Source: Desulfobacterales bacterium (GTDB taxonomy: Bacteria > Desulfobacterota > Desulfobacteria > Desulfobacterales > SpSt-501). From it: 32,450 nucleotides of DNA. Positions 31,219 to 32,450 of the stretch are shown piece by piece; the first letter of the stretch is position 1; the number at the start of each line of letters is the position of its first letter. The stretch is from contig JAUQXK010000043.1 in the NCBI GenBank assembly GCA_030834695.1, positions 1 to 32,450 on the forward strand, read 5' to 3'. The translations under genes were made by a program, and so were the position numbers. The notes beneath the pieces were generated by a model. It worked only from the letters and a program-made list of their open reading frames with translations, was not told the origin of the DNA and ran no database searches.

Positions 31219-32450
31219 ACATCACTTCGGTCAGGTGCCTGACCTGGACCTTGAGCCCGTGCCGGCGCACGCCGTAGGATAGCTGGATGATGCAGGCCGG
31301 ACAGGTGGTCACGAGCACGTCGGCACCGGTCTTTTTCAGGTTGGCCATCTTGCGGTCGAGAACCTGCATGGCCAGATCGTAGTGGGAGAGCGCATAGGAC
31401 CCCGCTCCGCCGCAGCACCAGTCGGCTTCCGGAAGCTCGACGAATTCGGCACCCGGCATCCGGCGCAGCAGCTCGCGCGGCGGTTTCACCAGGCCCTGGC
31501 CGCGGGCGGCGTGGCAGGGGTCGTGGAAGGTGACGCGTTTGCCCTGCAGCGTCTGGGAGTGAGGGATGACCTCGGCCGCGAGCCATTCCGAGACGTCCCT
31601 GGCCCTGGCGGCGATGGATTCGGCGGCTTTGCGCTGCGGATCGTTTTCGGGAAAGACCCGCGGATATTTTTTAATGAAGCCGGTGCAGCTCGAGCAGTCG
31701 GTGACAATGGCGTCGATGCCGTCGGCGGCGAGCATCGGCAGGTTTTTGCCCGCGAGCTTGCGCGCCGCAGGCAGGTCGCCATAGGACCATGCCGGAAGGC
31801 CGCAGCAATTGTTGTCAAGGACGGCCACGCTGCGGGCGAAGCGCCGCAGCAGCGCCAGGGTGGCCTCCCCGGCCGAATGGCTCACCACGTCGACGCCGCA
31901 GCCTACAAAATAGGCGACCCGCTGGCTCTTGCCCTGCCCCTCGTAAACCGCGGGTTCGAAGCGCGCCCGGAACGGCTGCGCCGGCAGCCGGTCGACGATT
32001 TCCTCGGCCCGAGACAGATCGCGGCCGAAGATGCGCAGCAGGCCCAGCGCACGGGCCAGCTCGCTCACGCCGCTGTTCTTGCCCAGAGCGACCGCGCGGG
32101 CGGCCAGATGCAGCCGCCGGGGGTAGGGCAGCAGCTTGTCGAACAGCAGGTGGTGGATGGATTTTCGCCCGACCTTCTCCAGGTATTCGGACCGCGCCGT
32201 CACGACCAGCTCCGAGGTCGGTATGGCGGGAAAGCAGTTGCTCGTGCAGGCCCCGCAAAGCAGGCAGCTGTACAAAGGCTCTTCGAGTTCGGGGCTCCAT
32301 TGGAGCCGGTCCTCGATCACGGCCCGCAGCAGCGCCAGCCGGCCGCGTGCGACCCCGCCCTCATAGCCGGTGGAGCGGAAGATCGGGCAGGCCGTCTGGC
32401 AGAAGCCGCAGTGGTTGCAGTGGGCGATCTCGTCGTAGTGTGCGGATATG
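31217..32450 (-). CDS. glcF: GlcF-like (glycolate oxidase) iron-sulfur subunit, 5' end beyond window
   Basis: 410 codons are visible and the frame runs off the right edge. Two ferredoxin-type cluster motifs lie near the visible start: CNHCGFCQTACP and CLLCGACTSNCFP. Two cysteine-rich (CCG) domains follow, with VLDNNCCGLPAW and ADWCCGGAGSYAL as their CCG cores. This order (2x 4Fe-4S, 2x CCG) is that of GlcF, which passes electrons from the flavin subunit GlcD during glycolate or lactate oxidation; HdrD- and LUD-type proteins share it. The partner gene would lie to the right. A GTG or ATG within the visible part would cut off the first cluster, so the start is outside. Confidence 0.87.
   Translation of the reverse strand, partial: ISAHYDEIAHCNHCGFCQTACPIFRSTGYEGGVARGRLALLRAVIEDRLQWSPELEEPLYSCLLCGACTSNCFPAIPTSELVVTARSEYLEKVGRKSIHHLLFDKLLPYPRRLHLAARAVALGKNSGVSELARALGLLRIFGRDLSRAEEIVDRLPAQPFRARFEPAVYEGQGKSQRVAYFVGCGVDVVSHSAGEATLALLRRFARSVAVLDNNCCGLPAWSYGDLPAARKLAGKNLPMLAADGIDAIVTDCSSCTGFIKKYPRVFPENDPQRKAAESIAARARDVSEWLAAEVIPHSQTLQGKRVTFHDPCHAARGQGLVKPPRELLRRMPGAEFVELPEADWCCGGAGSYALSHYDLAMQVLDRKMANLKKTGADVLVTTCPACIIQLSYGVRRHGLKVQVRHLTEVM

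Noticed and set aside
1-32450. CRISPR arrays, transposases, phage or defence genes
   Set aside because: No regularly spaced direct repeats and no reading frame with those motifs were found.

Overview
The window is about 32 kb of gene-dense, GC-rich bacterial chromosome. Gene content points to an anaerobic, Gram-negative member of the Desulfobacterota (former Deltaproteobacteria). The signs are a URO-D-like protein next to an ATC-hydrolase-family gene, a GlcF-type iron-sulfur protein, paired ABC importers beside hydrolases, and many palindromic intergenic repeats. This placement is inferred from gene content alone.

Region 1 (1-8574, minus strand) reads M20D amidohydrolase, cupin, a complete branched-chain-type ABC importer (livK-H-M-G-F), a URO-D-like protein, an ATC-hydrolase-family protein and the start of a shikimate kinase. 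Divergent from it (8830-15593, plus strand) is a metal-dependent amidohydrolase followed by a complete peptide-type ABC importer (dppA-B-C-D-F). The two arms share a 255-bp control region. The arrangement suggests import followed by hydrolysis of amide-linked amino-acid-like compounds; the true substrate cannot be read from the sequence.

Region 2 (15678-17830, minus strand) is the most striking part. One gene fuses DAHP synthase to prephenate dehydratase and a Phe-type ACT domain. It is preceded by a Phe-rich leader peptide and a chain of mutually exclusive RNA hairpins ending in a terminator-like hairpin. This has the layout of a phenylalanine attenuator in front of a single protein that holds both the first step of the aromatic pathway and the Phe-branch dehydratase.

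Region 3 (17821-24222) holds a glycosidase-like lipoprotein gene framed by two inverted copies of a roughly 88-bp repeat, then Lon protease, the NhaA antiporter and a stand-alone LON-domain protein. Region 4 (24219-32450) holds a GcvT-like protein, an SppA-like lipoprotein protease, a DapA/HOGA-like aldolase, a glyoxylate-carboligase-like enzyme with an IclR-type regulator, a divergent FAH-family enzyme and a GlcF-type iron-sulfur subunit cut by the right edge. Glycolate/glyoxylate or 2-oxoacid metabolism is a reasonable but unproven theme. A near-perfect palindrome resembling the IclR operator sits in the regulator's own promoter region.

Palindromic repeats occupy many spacers. Two related copies sit inside the two ABC operons in the same orientation relative to transcription, and one stem differs between them by paired changes. 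I saw no CRISPR array, transposase, phage gene, tRNA or rRNA.
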